Of a stretch of DNA of 64,000 nt, positions 1 through 10,958 are shown piece after piece; position 1 is the first letter of the stretch; each line of letters opens with the position of its first letter. Source of the stretch: Paenibacillus tyrphae (GTDB lineage Bacteria > Bacillota > Bacilli > Paenibacillales > NBRC-103111). Where the stretch lies: the NCBI RefSeq assembly GCF_024158745.1, contig NZ_JAMZAW010000022.1:62001-126000 (forward strand). Reading direction: 5' to 3'. The notes under the pieces were generated by a model, which had not been told where the DNA came from, did not search any database, and worked only from the letters and a program-made list of their open reading frames with translations. A program made the translations under genes and the position numbers.

Positions 1-539
1 TTCGTACCGTTAAGAATATAATGGCTGCCGTCTTCGGACAAGACCGCCGTCGCTTTCGCGCCCAGCGCGTCGGAGCCGGAGGAAGGCTCCGTCAGGCAGT
101 AAGCGGCGACTTTCTGGCCTGTCGCCAGCTGCGGCAAATATTTTTTCTTCTGTGCTTCGGTGCCGAAATACACGATCGGCAGTGTGCCGATTCCGACGTG
201 CGCGCCTACGGTCAACGCGAAAGCGGAAGCCTTGGTCAGCCGTTCGTTGATCAACGTCGAGCTGACCTTGTCAAGGCCGAGCCCGCCGTACGCTTCCGGT
301 ACGTCCGCGCCGAGCAAGCCGAGCTCCCCGGCCTTGCGCAGCATTTTCACGGACAGCTCGTAATCGAGCTTCTCGATCTCCTCGTCGTGAGGAGCGATGT
401 CGCCGGCGACGAAGTCTTCCGTCGTCTGCGCGATCATCCGATGCTCTTCCGTAAAGTCCTCCGGGGTCACGACCCGTGTAAAATCGATATCTTCGATAAT
501 AAAGCTTCCGCCGATCACTTTGCTCATCATTTTGCTCAT
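1..539 (-). CDS. fadE: Acyl-CoA dehydrogenase, N-terminal part (cut by window edge)
   Basis: Catalyses the first, FAD-dependent dehydrogenation of acyl-CoA in beta-oxidation and passes electrons to ETF. About 180 residues are visible. They begin MSKMMSKVIGGSFIIEDI, followed by the helical N-terminal acyl-CoA dehydrogenase domain (YGGLGLDKVSS) and the start of the middle domain with the signature AYCLTEPSSGSDA. The ATG at 539 has GGAG about 9 nt upstream. The gene lies downstream of fadA on the same strand, in the order fadF-fadN-fadA-fadE, as in Bacillus fad operons. The C-terminal catalytic part is outside the window. The family call is certain; chain-length preference cannot be told. Confidence 0.93.
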   Translation of the reverse strand, partial: MSKMMSKVIGGSFIIEDIDFTRVVTPEDFTEEHRMIAQTTEDFVAGDIAPHDEEIEKLDYELSVKMLRKAGELGLLGADVPEAYGGLGLDKVSSTLINERLTKASAFALTVGAHVGIGTLPIVYFGTEAQKKKYLPQLATGQKVAAYCLTEPSSGSDALGAKATAVLSEDGSHYILNGT

Positions 540-613
540 GTCCGAATCTCTCCTTCGTTTATTTGGATATGGTGAAAATAGGCTGTGCGAGCGGATCATT
601 CTTCCGATCGCTG

Positions 614-669
614 TTGTCCCCGAATTCTTTGATTACATAACCCATTTATTGGTTAGAATCCGGGGACAA
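614..669. repeat. Strong intergenic inverted repeat between fadA and fadE
   Basis: Two 15-base arms (TTGTCCCCGAATTCT at 614-628 and AGAATCCGGGGACAA at 655-669) pair with one mismatch around a 26-base loop. No U-run follows on either strand, so it is not an obvious terminator. It lies in the 220-base gap between fadA and fadE, so it could shape mRNA processing or partial polarity in the operon transcript, or bind a protein. This is structure seen in the sequence; the role is unknown. Confidence 0.6.
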
Positions 670-759
670 AGGCGACCAGCTATGCTTACGATGTGACTTT
701 GCTGCGCAAAGTCTGGACCAGAATGATTCCGCTCCCTCCGCTTTTTTTCACTCGGATTT

Positions 760-1944
760 TTAACCCGCATGAACCTCGAACACACCGGCCGCGCCCATGC
801 CGCCACCGATGCACATCGAGACGACACCGATGCCGCCGCCCCGACGGCGCAGCTCGTGAATCAGCGTCGTGGTCAGCTTCGTGCCCGTGCATCCGAGCGG
901 ATGACCGAGCGCGATCGCGCCGCCGTTCACATTGACCTTCTCTTCGTCCAAGCCAAGCTCGCGAATGATATGCACGCATTGGGACGCGAACGCCTCGTTG
1001 ATTTCAAACAAATCGACATCGCCGATCGAAAGGCCGGCCATCCGGAGCGCTTTCGGAATCGCCTCCACCGGCCCGACGCCCATAATTTCCGGGTCGACCC
1101 CGGCCAGCGCGAACGAACGGAACGTCGCGAGCGGCTTCAAACCGAGCGCTTCCGCGCGCTCCTTGCTCATCAGCACGGCTGCGGCCGCGCCGTCGCTCAT
1201 TTGCGACGAGTTGCCCGCCGTTACCGTGCCGCTCAACTTGAAGGACGGCTTCAGCTTGCCCAGCACCTGGGCCGTTGTCTCGGCGCGGACGCCCTCGTCG
1301 GTATCGAACGCGAACGATTCGCTCTTGACCTTCCCGCTGTCGTCCACCTGCGTCCATTGCGTCTGCAGCGGAACGATTTCGTCGCGGAATTTCCCGTCGC
1401 GGATCGCAGCCGCCGCTTTTTCGTGGGAACGTGCGGAGAACCGGTCCTGATCCTCACGGGAAATGCCGAACCGCTCGGCGACATTTTCGGCCGTATGGCC
1501 CATGCCGATATAGACCTCCGGCATTTGTTCCACGATCTTCGGATTCGGCGACAGCTTGAATCCGGTCATCGGCACGTGGCTCATGCTCTCGACGCCGCCG
1601 GCAACGATCACGTCGGACGAACCGAGCATAATCCGCTCAGCCGCGAAGGCGATCGATTGCAGGCCGGATGAGCAAAAACGGTTGATCGTCAATGCCGGAA
1701 CGGTCACCGGAAAACCGGCATAGAGCGACATGATGCGGGCAAAGTTCAGCCCCTGCTCGCCTTCCGGCATGGCGCAGCCGATGATCACATCCTCGACATC
1801 CTCTTTTTTCAGACCGGGCGCCCGCTCCATGGCGGCTTCGAGCACGGCCTTGCCCATATCCTCCGCGCGCGTTTGGGCCAACCGGCCTTTTTTCGCTTTG
1901 CCGACCGCGGTGCGGGCGACCGATACGATTACAGCTTCTCTCAT
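760..1944 (-). CDS. fadA: Acetyl-CoA acyltransferase (3-ketoacyl-CoA thiolase)
   Basis: 394-residue thiolase that carries out the last step of beta-oxidation, CoA-dependent cleavage of 3-ketoacyl-CoA. It starts MREAVIVSVARTAVGKAKKG. The nucleophile motif NRFCSSGLQS, the loop GGVESMSH, the C-terminal NEAFA and GGAIALGHPLGCTG, and the second catalytic Cys in VVSMCIGGGMG are all present. The start at 1944 is chosen because GGGAGAGGTG lies just upstream and the upstream extension of the frame is not thiolase-like. It follows fadN by 23 bases, so the two are probably translated from one message. Length is normal for the family. Confidence 0.96.
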   Translation of the reverse strand: MREAVIVSVARTAVGKAKKGRLAQTRAEDMGKAVLEAAMERAPGLKKEDVEDVIIGCAMPEGEQGLNFARIMSLYAGFPVTVPALTINRFCSSGLQSIAFAAERIMLGSSDVIVAGGVESMSHVPMTGFKLSPNPKIVEQMPEVYIGMGHTAENVAERFGISREDQDRFSARSHEKAAAAIRDGKFRDEIVPLQTQWTQVDDSGKVKSESFAFDTDEGVRAETTAQVLGKLKPSFKLSGTVTAGNSSQMSDGAAAAVLMSKERAEALGLKPLATFRSFALAGVDPEIMGVGPVEAIPKALRMAGLSIGDVDLFEINEAFASQCVHIIRELGLDEEKVNVNGGAIALGHPLGCTGTKLTTTLIHELRRRGGGIGVVSMCIGGGMGAAGVFEVHAG

Positions 1945-1967
1945 GGGTTTCACCTCTCCCGGGATTA

Positions 1968-4364
<2,397 letters not shown>

Positions 4365-4531
4365 GATATTGCTTACCTCCCAATACGTTTTTGATATAGA
4401 TTGCTTAACCAAACGTGTGAGTAAAGCATTCGGCGGCGTCTTGCAGCCAGGCAGGCGAATCTCATTGCGTAACTATCGGCGCCCACCGTCCCCGCCAAGC
4501 ATTCGCCTCACAGGGACGGCAGGGGCCGGTC

Positions 4532-6715
4532 TTACGATCCGCCCACGCCGATTGCATCGTTCGCCGGTTGTATATGGGATTCGCCGAATACGGATTGCTC
4601 CAGTATTTCGGCGATATCTCTCGCCTTGACGCGGTCTTCCGCTTCCTTCATCTTCGTGCCGTCCTCCATCATCGTCAGACAGTACGGGCACGCGCTGCTG
4701 ATGACCGTCGGGTTCGTTTCGAGCGCCTGCTCGGTCCGCGCCAGATTGACGCGCTTGCCCGACGTTTCTTCCATCCACATCATGCCGCCGCCCGCTCCGC
4801 AGCACATCCCGTTCTCACGGGTGCGCTCCATCTCAACGAGTTCGACGCCGGGGATCGCGCGCAGCACGTTGCGGGGCTGCTCGTAAACGTTGTTGTAACG
4901 GCCCAGGTAACACGAATCGTGATACGTGATCCGCTCGTTCACCGCATGGCGCGGCGTCAGCTTGCCCGACCGGATGAGCCGGTCCAGCAGCTCCGTATGG
5001 TGAAGCACCTCCACGCCTTCCAACCCGAAGTCCGGGTACTCGTTTTTGAGCGTGTTGTACGTATGCGGACAAGCGGTAACGATTTTTTTGACGCCATATT
5101 TCTCGAAAACGGCGATATTTTCCGCGCACAGCTGTTGGAACAGCATTTCGTTGCCAAGCCTGCGCGGCGTGTCGCCGGAATTTTTCTCCTCGTTGCCGAG
5201 AATCGCGAAGCTGACGCCGGCCTCATGAAGCAGCCGGACAAACGCCCGCGATATTTTGCGGCTGCGCAGATCGTAGGAGCCCATCGAGCCGACGAAGAAC
5301 AAGTACTCGAAATCCGGATTTTCCTTGACCGTCGGGACCGCGATGCCGTCGATTTCCCCGGTCCACTTCACCCGGTCGCTGCGGCTGAGTCCCCAAGGGT
5401 TGCCCTGCCGCTCGATATTTTGCATCGCACGCTGGCCCTCGTGCGGCATGCTGCCCTGCATCAGGACGAGATGCCGGCGCAGATCGATAATTTTGTCCAC
5501 GTGCTCGTTGCCGACCGGACATTGGTCTTCGCAGTTGCGGCACGTCGTACAGGACCAGATCTCGTCCTCGGTCATCACGTCGCCGATCAGCTCCGCTTCC
5601 TCAGCGGGCTTCTCCCGCACCTTCCATGCGTTCTTCTGCCATGCCAGCGTCGGACGAATGTCGGTGATCCCTTCGGTCTCCCACCGGACGCCCGGCTCGG
5701 CCGCCGCCTCCATCGAATGGGCCCCTGCCGCGGAGAACGCGAACTCCGGCACCCATGGGGACTTGGACGTCACCGCGGTGCCTTTTTCCGTGAGATGATC
5801 GCGCAGCTTGACGATCAGGTGCATCGGCGACAGCGTCTTGCCGGTGTTCGAGGCCGGGCATACGCTCGTGCAGCGCCCGCACTCGACGCAGGCATAGAAG
5901 TCGAGCATCTGCTTTTGCGTAAAATCCTCGATCTTGCCGACGCCGAACGACTCGGCTTCTTCGTCTTCCAAATCCAGCTTTTTCAACCGTCCTACCGGCT
6001 CCTTGCGGCGGAACCATATATTGATAGGCGCGGTCAAAATATGAAAATGCTTCGATTGCGGCACGTACACGAGAAATGCCAGCAGGATCAGCAGGTGGAG
6101 CCACCAGCATACATAGAACAGCACCGCCGCCGTCTGGCCGGATAGGCCTTCGAACGCCGCCGCAATCGCGGAGGAGATCGGAGCGTAAGCTGCGCTCGTA
6201 TGCGAGCCAAGCCACAGCCGCTCGAAGGCGAGCGACAGCAGCACGGACAGCATCAAGCCGAAAATAAAGAAGACGACGATGCTCGGCTTCCAGCCTTTTT
6301 TCAGGCGGGGCAGGTTCTCCACATAGCGGCGGTAGACCGCATACCCCATTGCCACGAGGATCGAGAATACCGTAATCTCCTGCAGCAGACCGAAGACGGC
6401 GTACCCGGGGAACGATACGCTTGCCCCTCCTCGCAGCCCCTTCACGATCAGATCCAAAGCGCCGAACTGCAGGATGATGAAGCCGTAAAAAATAACGACG
6501 TGCATGATTCCGCTTTTTTTGTCCTTCAGCAGCTTCTTCTGGCCGAATATCTCGGCCATAAACTCGCCCAGCCGCTCCTTGCCCTGCTGCCGGAAATCTA
6601 CGGGCTGTCCGAGCTTCATATACGCATAGCGGTGAGACACGGCTTTCCAAAACAGGCGGATTGCGTACGCTGTTACAGCAAGAAAGGCGAGCAGATTCAC
6701 GATGAGCCACATCAT
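4532..6715 (-). CDS. fadF: Membrane Fe-S oxidoreductase (FadF; ETF:quinone electron transfer)
   Basis: 727-residue heterodisulfide-reductase-related protein. The N-terminal quarter is a multi-span membrane domain of the nitrate-reductase gamma type. Two 4Fe-4S ferredoxin motifs follow: CVECGRCTSVCP at residues 276-287 and CTTCRNCEDQCP near 395. Two CCG cysteine-rich domains come last (YHDSCYLGRYNNVYEQPR, CCGAGGGMMW, SSACPYCLTMM). Family members are thought to pass electrons from ETF to menaquinone. Position fits that role: first gene of the fad operon and divergent from fadR-etfBA. The ATG at 6715 is preceded by AAAGGA. The molecular role is inferred from family knowledge. Confidence 0.88.
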   Translation of the reverse strand: MMWLIVNLLAFLAVTAYAIRLFWKAVSHRYAYMKLGQPVDFRQQGKERLGEFMAEIFGQKKLLKDKKSGIMHVVIFYGFIILQFGALDLIVKGLRGGASVSFPGYAVFGLLQEITVFSILVAMGYAVYRRYVENLPRLKKGWKPSIVVFFIFGLMLSVLLSLAFERLWLGSHTSAAYAPISSAIAAAFEGLSGQTAAVLFYVCWWLHLLILLAFLVYVPQSKHFHILTAPINIWFRRKEPVGRLKKLDLEDEEAESFGVGKIEDFTQKQMLDFYACVECGRCTSVCPASNTGKTLSPMHLIVKLRDHLTEKGTAVTSKSPWVPEFAFSAAGAHSMEAAAEPGVRWETEGITDIRPTLAWQKNAWKVREKPAEEAELIGDVMTEDEIWSCTTCRNCEDQCPVGNEHVDKIIDLRRHLVLMQGSMPHEGQRAMQNIERQGNPWGLSRSDRVKWTGEIDGIAVPTVKENPDFEYLFFVGSMGSYDLRSRKISRAFVRLLHEAGVSFAILGNEEKNSGDTPRRLGNEMLFQQLCAENIAVFEKYGVKKIVTACPHTYNTLKNEYPDFGLEGVEVLHHTELLDRLIRSGKLTPRHAVNERITYHDSCYLGRYNNVYEQPRNVLRAIPGVELVEMERTRENGMCCGAGGGMMWMEETSGKRVNLARTEQALETNPTVISSACPYCLTMMEDGTKMKEAEDRVKARDIAEILEQSVFGESHIQPANDAIGVGGS

Positions 6716-6768
6716 TTGTTACATCCATCCTTTCCGTCCGATTAGGTCCAAGCTGTGGCAGGCTTGTT

Positions 6769-6782
6769 TGAAAGCGATAACA
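6769..6782 (-). promoter_or_regulatory. Catabolite-responsive element (CcpA cre) upstream of fadF
   Basis: TGAAAGCGATAACA matches the cre consensus TGWAANCGNTNWCA at every fixed position. It lies 54-67 bases upstream of the fadF start, so it would place the leftward fad operon under carbon catabolite repression by CcpA, as known for Bacillus fatty-acid degradation genes. Binding itself is inferred. Confidence 0.7.
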
Positions 6783-6817
6783 TTAGGCCCCCATAAAAAT
6801 CTTATGAGCAAAACACA

Positions 6818-6846
6818 TTGACAAGTAGCAGCGTTTCCCATAAGAT
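6818..6846 (+). promoter_or_regulatory. Sigma-A promoter of fadR-etfBA
   Basis: TTGACA (6818-6823), a 17-base spacer and TAAGAT (6841-6846) form a near-consensus vegetative promoter. It reads into fadR, with the FadR operator starting 10 bases past the -10 box. Confidence 0.75.
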
Positions 6847-6856
6847 GAAATTGAAA

Positions 6857-6874
6857 TGAATGAATGCTCATTCA
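6857..6874. promoter_or_regulatory. FadR operator
   Basis: TGAATGAATGCTCATTCA is a palindrome with perfect 7-base arms (TGAATGA/TCATTCA). It matches the Bacillus FadR consensus TGAATGAMTANTCATTCA except at one central base. It covers the expected transcription start of fadR-etfBA, predicting autorepression relieved by long-chain acyl-CoA. It is about 140 bases from the fadF start, so it may also affect the leftward operon. Confidence 0.8.
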
Positions 6875-6908
6875 GTTTCTGACTGAATAATAACATGGTG
6901 GTGATTGG

Positions 6909-7493
6909 ATGGCAAGCAAAAAAATGGAGAAGTACAATTTGATACTGGATGCGGCGCTGAAAGTCATCGCCGAAAACGGCTATCATAACGCGCAGGTTTC
7001 CCGGATTGCCAAGGAAGCCGGCGTAGCAGACGGAACGATCTATTTATATTTTAAAAACAAGGAAGACATTCTTATTTCTCTCTTCCAAAAAAAATTGGGC
7101 GACCTGGTCGGTCAATTTCACAGCAGCATCAACGAGACGGACTCCGCGGACGAGGCGCTTCGCAAAATTTGCGAGATTCATTACACGATGCTGGAGCAAA
7201 ACGTCGATCTCGCGTTCGTCACCCAGATCGAGCTGCGCCAAAGCTCGCTGGAGCTGCGCAAGGAAATCGGCCTTGTCGTCAAGACGTATATCGAGCTGAT
7301 CGAAAAGGTGCTGCGCCAAGGGATTGAAGAAGGCATCTTCCGGGCCAACCTGGATGTCAAGCTGACGCGCCTGCTCGTGTTCGGCTCTATGGACGAGGTA
7401 GTCACTTCATGGTTGATCGCCGGCCGCAAATATTCGCTCGCGGCGCAGGTCGAAAAAACCGTAGAGTTTTTCATACAAGGGTTGAAGGCTTAA
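6909..7493 (+). CDS. fadR: TetR-family fatty-acid regulator
   Basis: 194-residue TetR repressor. The N-terminal helix-turn-helix (ILDAALKVIAENGYHNAQVS, then GVADGTIYLYFKNKEDIL) spans residues 8-55. An all-helical effector domain follows and ends VEKTVEFFIQGLKA. Its DNA-binding segment strongly resembles Bacillus FadR (YsiA). It stands immediately upstream of etfBA and downstream of a FadR-box palindrome, so the assignment rests on both sequence and context. Known FadR proteins release DNA on binding long-chain acyl-CoA. Confidence 0.9.
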   Translation: MASKKMEKYNLILDAALKVIAENGYHNAQVSRIAKEAGVADGTIYLYFKNKEDILISLFQKKLGDLVGQFHSSINETDSADEALRKICEIHYTMLEQNVDLAFVTQIELRQSSLELRKEIGLVVKTYIELIEKVLRQGIEEGIFRANLDVKLTRLLVFGSMDEVVTSWLIAGRKYSLAAQVEKTVEFFIQGLKA

Positions 7494-7537
7494 TACGTTA
7501 TATTGTCTTTATTTTGTATGGGAGGAGCATTGGACTT

Positions 7538-8305
7538 ATGAACATTTATGTACTGATGAAGCAAACGTTCGATACGGAGGAGAAAATCGTCATCCGTGAC
7601 GGCGAGGTATCCGAGGATGGGGCGAAATTCGTCATCAATCCGTACGACGAATATGCCGTAGAGGAAGCGATCCGGCTGAAGGAAGAGCATGACGGCAATA
7701 TTGTCCTCGTCTCGATCGGCCCGGAACGCTGCGCCGAAGCGCTGCGGACCGCGCTGGCAATGGGCGCGGACGAAGCCGTACTGATCTCGGACGAGCGCAT
7801 CTCCGGCGACGAGTTCACCGTGTCCAAAGTGCTTGCGGCTTACCTCGGGAAGCAATCGTACGATCTTGTGCTCGGCGGCAATTTCTCCGTCGATCACGGC
7901 GCGGGACAGGTCGCGATTCGGGTCGCCCATCTGCTGAACATCCCGCACGTATCGTCCATCGTGAAGCTGGAGCTGAGCGGGGGCCGGGCGACGGCACAGC
8001 GCGACGCCGAAGGGGACACCGAGACGCTGGAGGTCGCGCTGCCTGCCCTGTTCACGGCACAGCAAGGCTTGAACGAGCCCCGCTATCCTTCCTTGCCTGG
8101 CATCATGAAAGCGAAGAAAAAGCCGTTCCAGCAGCTGACGCTGGATGACTTGGGTTTAACCGAAGCGGATATCGCCCCGAAGACGGCGCGCGACACCCTC
8201 TCGCTCCCGCCGGAGCGCAAAGCGGGACAAGTGCTGAAGGGCGATCCGCAGCAGCAAGTCGCGCAGCTCGTTCATCTGCTTCGTACGGAAGCCAAAGCGC
8301 TTTAA
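7538..8305 (+). CDS. etfB: Electron transfer flavoprotein subunit beta
   Basis: 255 residues, beginning MNIYVLMKQTFDTEEKIVI after GGGAGG. It carries the ETF-beta fold with the AMP-binding region and the signature region near residues 125-150 (VAIRVAHLLNIPHVSS), and ends with the family's lysine-rich KAKKKPFQQLTLDDL segment. It accepts electrons from acyl-CoA dehydrogenase as a heterodimer with EtfA. It follows fadR by 44 bases and precedes etfA by 21, so the three genes form one transcription unit. Confidence 0.95.
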   Translation: MNIYVLMKQTFDTEEKIVIRDGEVSEDGAKFVINPYDEYAVEEAIRLKEEHDGNIVLVSIGPERCAEALRTALAMGADEAVLISDERISGDEFTVSKVLAAYLGKQSYDLVLGGNFSVDHGAGQVAIRVAHLLNIPHVSSIVKLELSGGRATAQRDAEGDTETLEVALPALFTAQQGLNEPRYPSLPGIMKAKKKPFQQLTLDDLGLTEADIAPKTARDTLSLPPERKAGQVLKGDPQQQVAQLVHLLRTEAKAL

Positions 8306-8326
8306 TGCCAAAGGGAGGGAATCGAT

Positions 8327-9304
8327 ATGAGCAAAACCTATGTAATCTTTGCGGAAATCCGGGGCGGCAAGCTCCGTCAAGTTACCTTCGAAACGATTCA
8401 AGCGACACGGCTCGTCAAAGACGACGGCGACCGGATCGTGGCGGCGCTTCTCGGCCACGGACTGTCCGTGTTTGCCCAGGAGCTGTCCGGCTACGGCGTC
8501 GACCAAGTCGTGTCCGTCGACCATGCGGAGCTCGCTCACTATAATCCGGAGACGTATTTCTCCGCACTGGCGGGCATTCTCGACACGGCAAATCCGCACG
8601 CCGTTCTGTTCGGCCATACGGCCATCGGCCGCGACTTGGCGCCCAAGATCGCCGCTCACCTGCAGGCAGGACAAATTTCCGACGTCATCGCGCTGGAGAA
8701 GACGGGCGACGGTCTTTCCTTTACGCGTCCGCTCTACGCGGGCAAAGCGTTCGAGAAGAAACGGTTTACCCAAGGTCCGATGGTGATCACGATCCGGCCG
8801 AATAACGTGCCTGCCGCCGAAGCCGTCTCCGGCTCGCAATCGGAAATGGCCGCCACTCCTTTCTCCCCCGCTGCCGACCTGCGTTCCGTCGTGAAGGACG
8901 TCGTGCACAAAGCGTCGGGCAAGGTCGATCTGACGGAAGCGAAAATCGTTATATCCGGCGGCCGGGGCGTGAAGAGCGCCGACGGGTTCCGCACGCTCGA
9001 GCCGCTGGCCGAAGCGCTGAACGCTGCCGTCGGCGCCTCCCGCGGTGCTTGCGACGCAGGCTACTGCGACTACGCGCTGCAGATCGGACAGACCGGCAAA
9101 GTCGTGACGCCGGAGGTCTATATCGCCTGCGGCATCAGCGGCGCCATCCAGCATTTGGCTGGGATGAGCCAGTCGCGCGTCATTATCGCGATCAATAAAG
9201 ACCCGGAAGCGCCGATCTTCAAAATCGCCGATTACGGCATCGTCGGCGATCTGTTCGAGATCGTCCCGCTGCTTACCCAAGAGTTTAAGAAAGTGCTGGC
9301 TTAA
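8327..9304 (+). CDS. etfA: Electron transfer flavoprotein subunit alpha
   Basis: 325 residues, starting MSKTYVIFAEIRGGKLRQ after AAAGGGAGG. The C-terminal FAD-binding domain is clear: VISGGRGVKS near residue 208, YALQIGQTGKVVTPEVYIAC near 245-265 and GISGAIQHLAGM. The last helix carries INKDPEAPIFKIADYGIVGD. It completes ETF, the electron carrier between FadE and FadF. It is the last gene of the fadR operon, with a terminator hairpin downstream. Confidence 0.96.
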   Translation: MSKTYVIFAEIRGGKLRQVTFETIQATRLVKDDGDRIVAALLGHGLSVFAQELSGYGVDQVVSVDHAELAHYNPETYFSALAGILDTANPHAVLFGHTAIGRDLAPKIAAHLQAGQISDVIALEKTGDGLSFTRPLYAGKAFEKKRFTQGPMVITIRPNNVPAAEAVSGSQSEMAATPFSPAADLRSVVKDVVHKASGKVDLTEAKIVISGGRGVKSADGFRTLEPLAEALNAAVGASRGACDAGYCDYALQIGQTGKVVTPEVYIACGISGAIQHLAGMSQSRVIIAINKDPEAPIFKIADYGIVGDLFEIVPLLTQEFKKVLA

Positions 9305-9347
9305 AACGCCACGCCCAGCCCCAGAACTCTACCCCAAAAAAGGCAAG

Positions 9348-9375
9348 CCCCTTAACCTGAAATACGGTCAAGGGG
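9348..9375. terminator. Terminator hairpin, left copy flanking repeat element A
   Basis: CCCCTTAACC...GGTCAAGGGG forms a stem extended by flanking AAG/CTT. On the minus strand a U-run (GCCTTTTTT) follows it; on the plus strand there is none. The same hairpin sequence recurs at 9593-9620, on the other side of the repeat element, with 24 of 28 bases identical. Confidence 0.6.
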
Positions 9376-9382
9376 CTTCAAA

Positions 9383-9583
9383 GTTGAGAATGTGGTCTAA
9401 ACAAAAATAGAGAAGCAAACGGAGGTGGGGTATCCACTGGAGAAGCGACAGCGGCCGCCTTTGTTATCGGGAAATGTCCGCTGCTAAGCGGCTTCCAATC
9501 AAATTTCCCGATGACAAGAGCGGTCGGAAGTGGATACCCCACCCCTTCGTAACCTCTATTACCTACTTGACCACTTCCTCAAC
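9383..9583 (-). repeat. Terminator-associated repeat element, copy A (reverse orientation)
   Basis: 201 bases without coding capacity. The ends are imperfect inverted repeats: GTTGAGAATGTGGTC at the left, and the complement of GTTGAGGAAGTGGTC at the right. Inside them, GGTGGGGTATCCACT and AGTGGATACCCCACC pair as an inner arm. Read on the minus strand it aligns with copies B and C (TAATAGAGG near the left end, GGAAGCCGCTT in the middle, ATACCCCACCTCCGT near the right end). It lacks the roughly 60-85 base CCCCACAAAGT hairpin insert seen in B and C. The element lies between convergent etfA and ytoI and is bracketed by two copies of a terminator hairpin. Confidence 0.75.
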
Positions 9584-9592
9584 AAGCTTAAT

Positions 9593-9628
9593 CCCCTTAA
9601 CCCGATAAAAGGTCAAGGGGTTTGCCTT
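9593..9628 (+). terminator. Terminator hairpin, right copy flanking repeat element A
   Basis: CCCCTTAACC...GGTCAAGGGG is followed by TTTGCCTTTT, giving a plausible intrinsic terminator for rightward etfA transcription. It is a near-identical direct repeat of 9348-9375; the differences are confined to the loop. Confidence 0.6.
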
Positions 9629-9635
9629 TTCAAAT

Positions 9636-10958
9636 CTAATCCGTCAAACGGCAAGTAAACGTCGACTTCGCCATTCGTTTGCCGTTGCAGAAAATGTCCA
9701 CTTCGATCTTCCCGTACTTGCGGCTCATCTCCAGCACGTTCGGCACGCATTCGATCACGCTATCAATCGGGATCGGCAGCAGAAAATAATTCGAGGAGCT
9801 GTCCACGATCAAATCGCCCCTTTTTTGTTCCCGGATCGTGCGGATCGCGACCTGGCTCATCAGGGTCGTCAAAATGCCTTCCGACACCGTCCCGATCGGA
9901 TTGGTCATTTGGGCGGTAACGGTTCCCCGGTAATAAAATTCACCGTCTTTGCCCCGCACCTTCTCCATCCCGGACCATATTTGATCCTCGAGGGTTTCCC
10001 CGTGCTGCGGCTGCGTTTGCAAGTACTGCATCGCCTTGAGCACATCGTCCCGGCTGATCACGCCGACCATTTTTCCGTCCTTGCCGACCACGGGCAGCAA
10101 CTCGATGCCCTCCCACACCATCGTATGGCTGACCGAAGCGACGGGCGCCTGATCGCTCACGGTGAGCGGGTCCAACGTCATGAGCTGGTGAATCGGCTGT
10201 CCCGCTTCGGCTCCGACGACATCCTTCGCCGTCACCATGCCGATCGGCTTACTCCGTTCGTCTACGACCGGGAAGCGGGTATGCCCGGTTTCGTCCATCC
10301 AATGGCGCATGTCCGAGACGGTATCCTCGGCGCGCAGCGAATAGACTCGGGTATCGGTCCGGATAATGTCGCGGACGAGCATAATTTTTTTCTTGATCAA
10401 CTGGTCGTAGATCGCGCGGTTGATCATCGTCGCCACGGTAAACGTATCGTAGCTGGTGCTGATAATCGGCAGCTCGAGCTCGTCGGCCAGCTCCTTGGCC
10501 TCGTCCAGCGTCTGGAAGCCGCCCGTCACGAGTATGCCTGCACCCTGCCCCAACGCATAGAGATGCGCCTGGGTGCGGTTGCCGACAATCAGCAGATTGC
10601 CCGGCTCAATGTAGCGTTTCATCGCTTCGAGCTGCATCGCCCCGATCACGAATTTATTCAAAGACTTATGAAGGCCGCTCGCGCCGCCGAGCACCTCGCC
10701 GTCCACAATGTTGACCACCTCGGCGAACGTCAGCTTGTCGATCGGCTGCGGTTCTTTTTTCTCCACCCGCACCGTGCCCGTACGGTCCTTCGTACTGACA
10801 TAACCCAGACTTTCCGCTTCCTTCATCGCGCGGTAAGCCGTTCCCTCGCTGACTTCGAGGGCCTGGGCAATTTTACGGACGGAGATGTGCGTTCCCACGC
10901 TCAATTCCTCGATATATCGAATGATCTGCTCGTGCTTGGTCAGCGTCTCTTCCTGCAT
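9636..10958 (-). CDS. ytoI: YtoI-like regulator: HTH, DRTGG, two CBS domains, thioesterase fold
   Basis: 440 residues with four parts in order. A winged-helix N-terminus covers about 1-65 (VRKIAQALEVSEGTAYRAMK). A DRTGG domain covers about 75-185 (IGAMQLEAMKRYIEPGNLLIVGNR). A CBS pair covers about 190-310 (GHTRFPVVDERSKPIGMVTA; ELLPVVGKDGKMVGVISRDD). A hot-dog thioesterase-like domain covers about 320-435. This matches Bacillus YtoI, a predicted nucleotide-sensing transcription regulator whose targets are not established. The gene is monocistronic and convergent with etfA, so any link to fatty-acid metabolism is only positional. Confidence 0.85.
   Translation of the reverse strand: MQEETLTKHEQIIRYIEELSVGTHISVRKIAQALEVSEGTAYRAMKEAESLGYVSTKDRTGTVRVEKKEPQPIDKLTFAEVVNIVDGEVLGGASGLHKSLNKFVIGAMQLEAMKRYIEPGNLLIVGNRTQAHLYALGQGAGILVTGGFQTLDEAKELADELELPIISTSYDTFTVATMINRAIYDQLIKKKIMLVRDIIRTDTRVYSLRAEDTVSDMRHWMDETGHTRFPVVDERSKPIGMVTAKDVVGAEAGQPIHQLMTLDPLTVSDQAPVASVSHTMVWEGIELLPVVGKDGKMVGVISRDDVLKAMQYLQTQPQHGETLEDQIWSGMEKVRGKDGEFYYRGTVTAQMTNPIGTVSEGILTTLMSQVAIRTIREQKRGDLIVDSSSNYFLLPIPIDSVIECVPNVLEMSRKYGKIEVDIFCNGKRMAKSTFTCRLTD

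Noticed and set aside
769..1671. Long plus-strand frame opposite fadA (300 codons)
   Set aside because: It is the antisense shadow of fadA in GC-rich sequence: His/Arg-rich, no motif, no ribosome-binding site.
4568..6145. 525-codon plus-strand frame opposite fadF
   Set aside because: Antisense shadow of fadF, with no recognisable domain and no start signal.
5601..6728. 375-codon minus-strand frame overlapping fadF in another frame
   Set aside because: fadF carries Fe-S and membrane motifs in its own frame; this one is an Arg-rich alternate frame.
9383..9583. Insertion sequence with its own transposase
   Set aside because: No copy of the element has an open frame of useful length or a DDE/HUH-type motif; it can only be non-autonomous.
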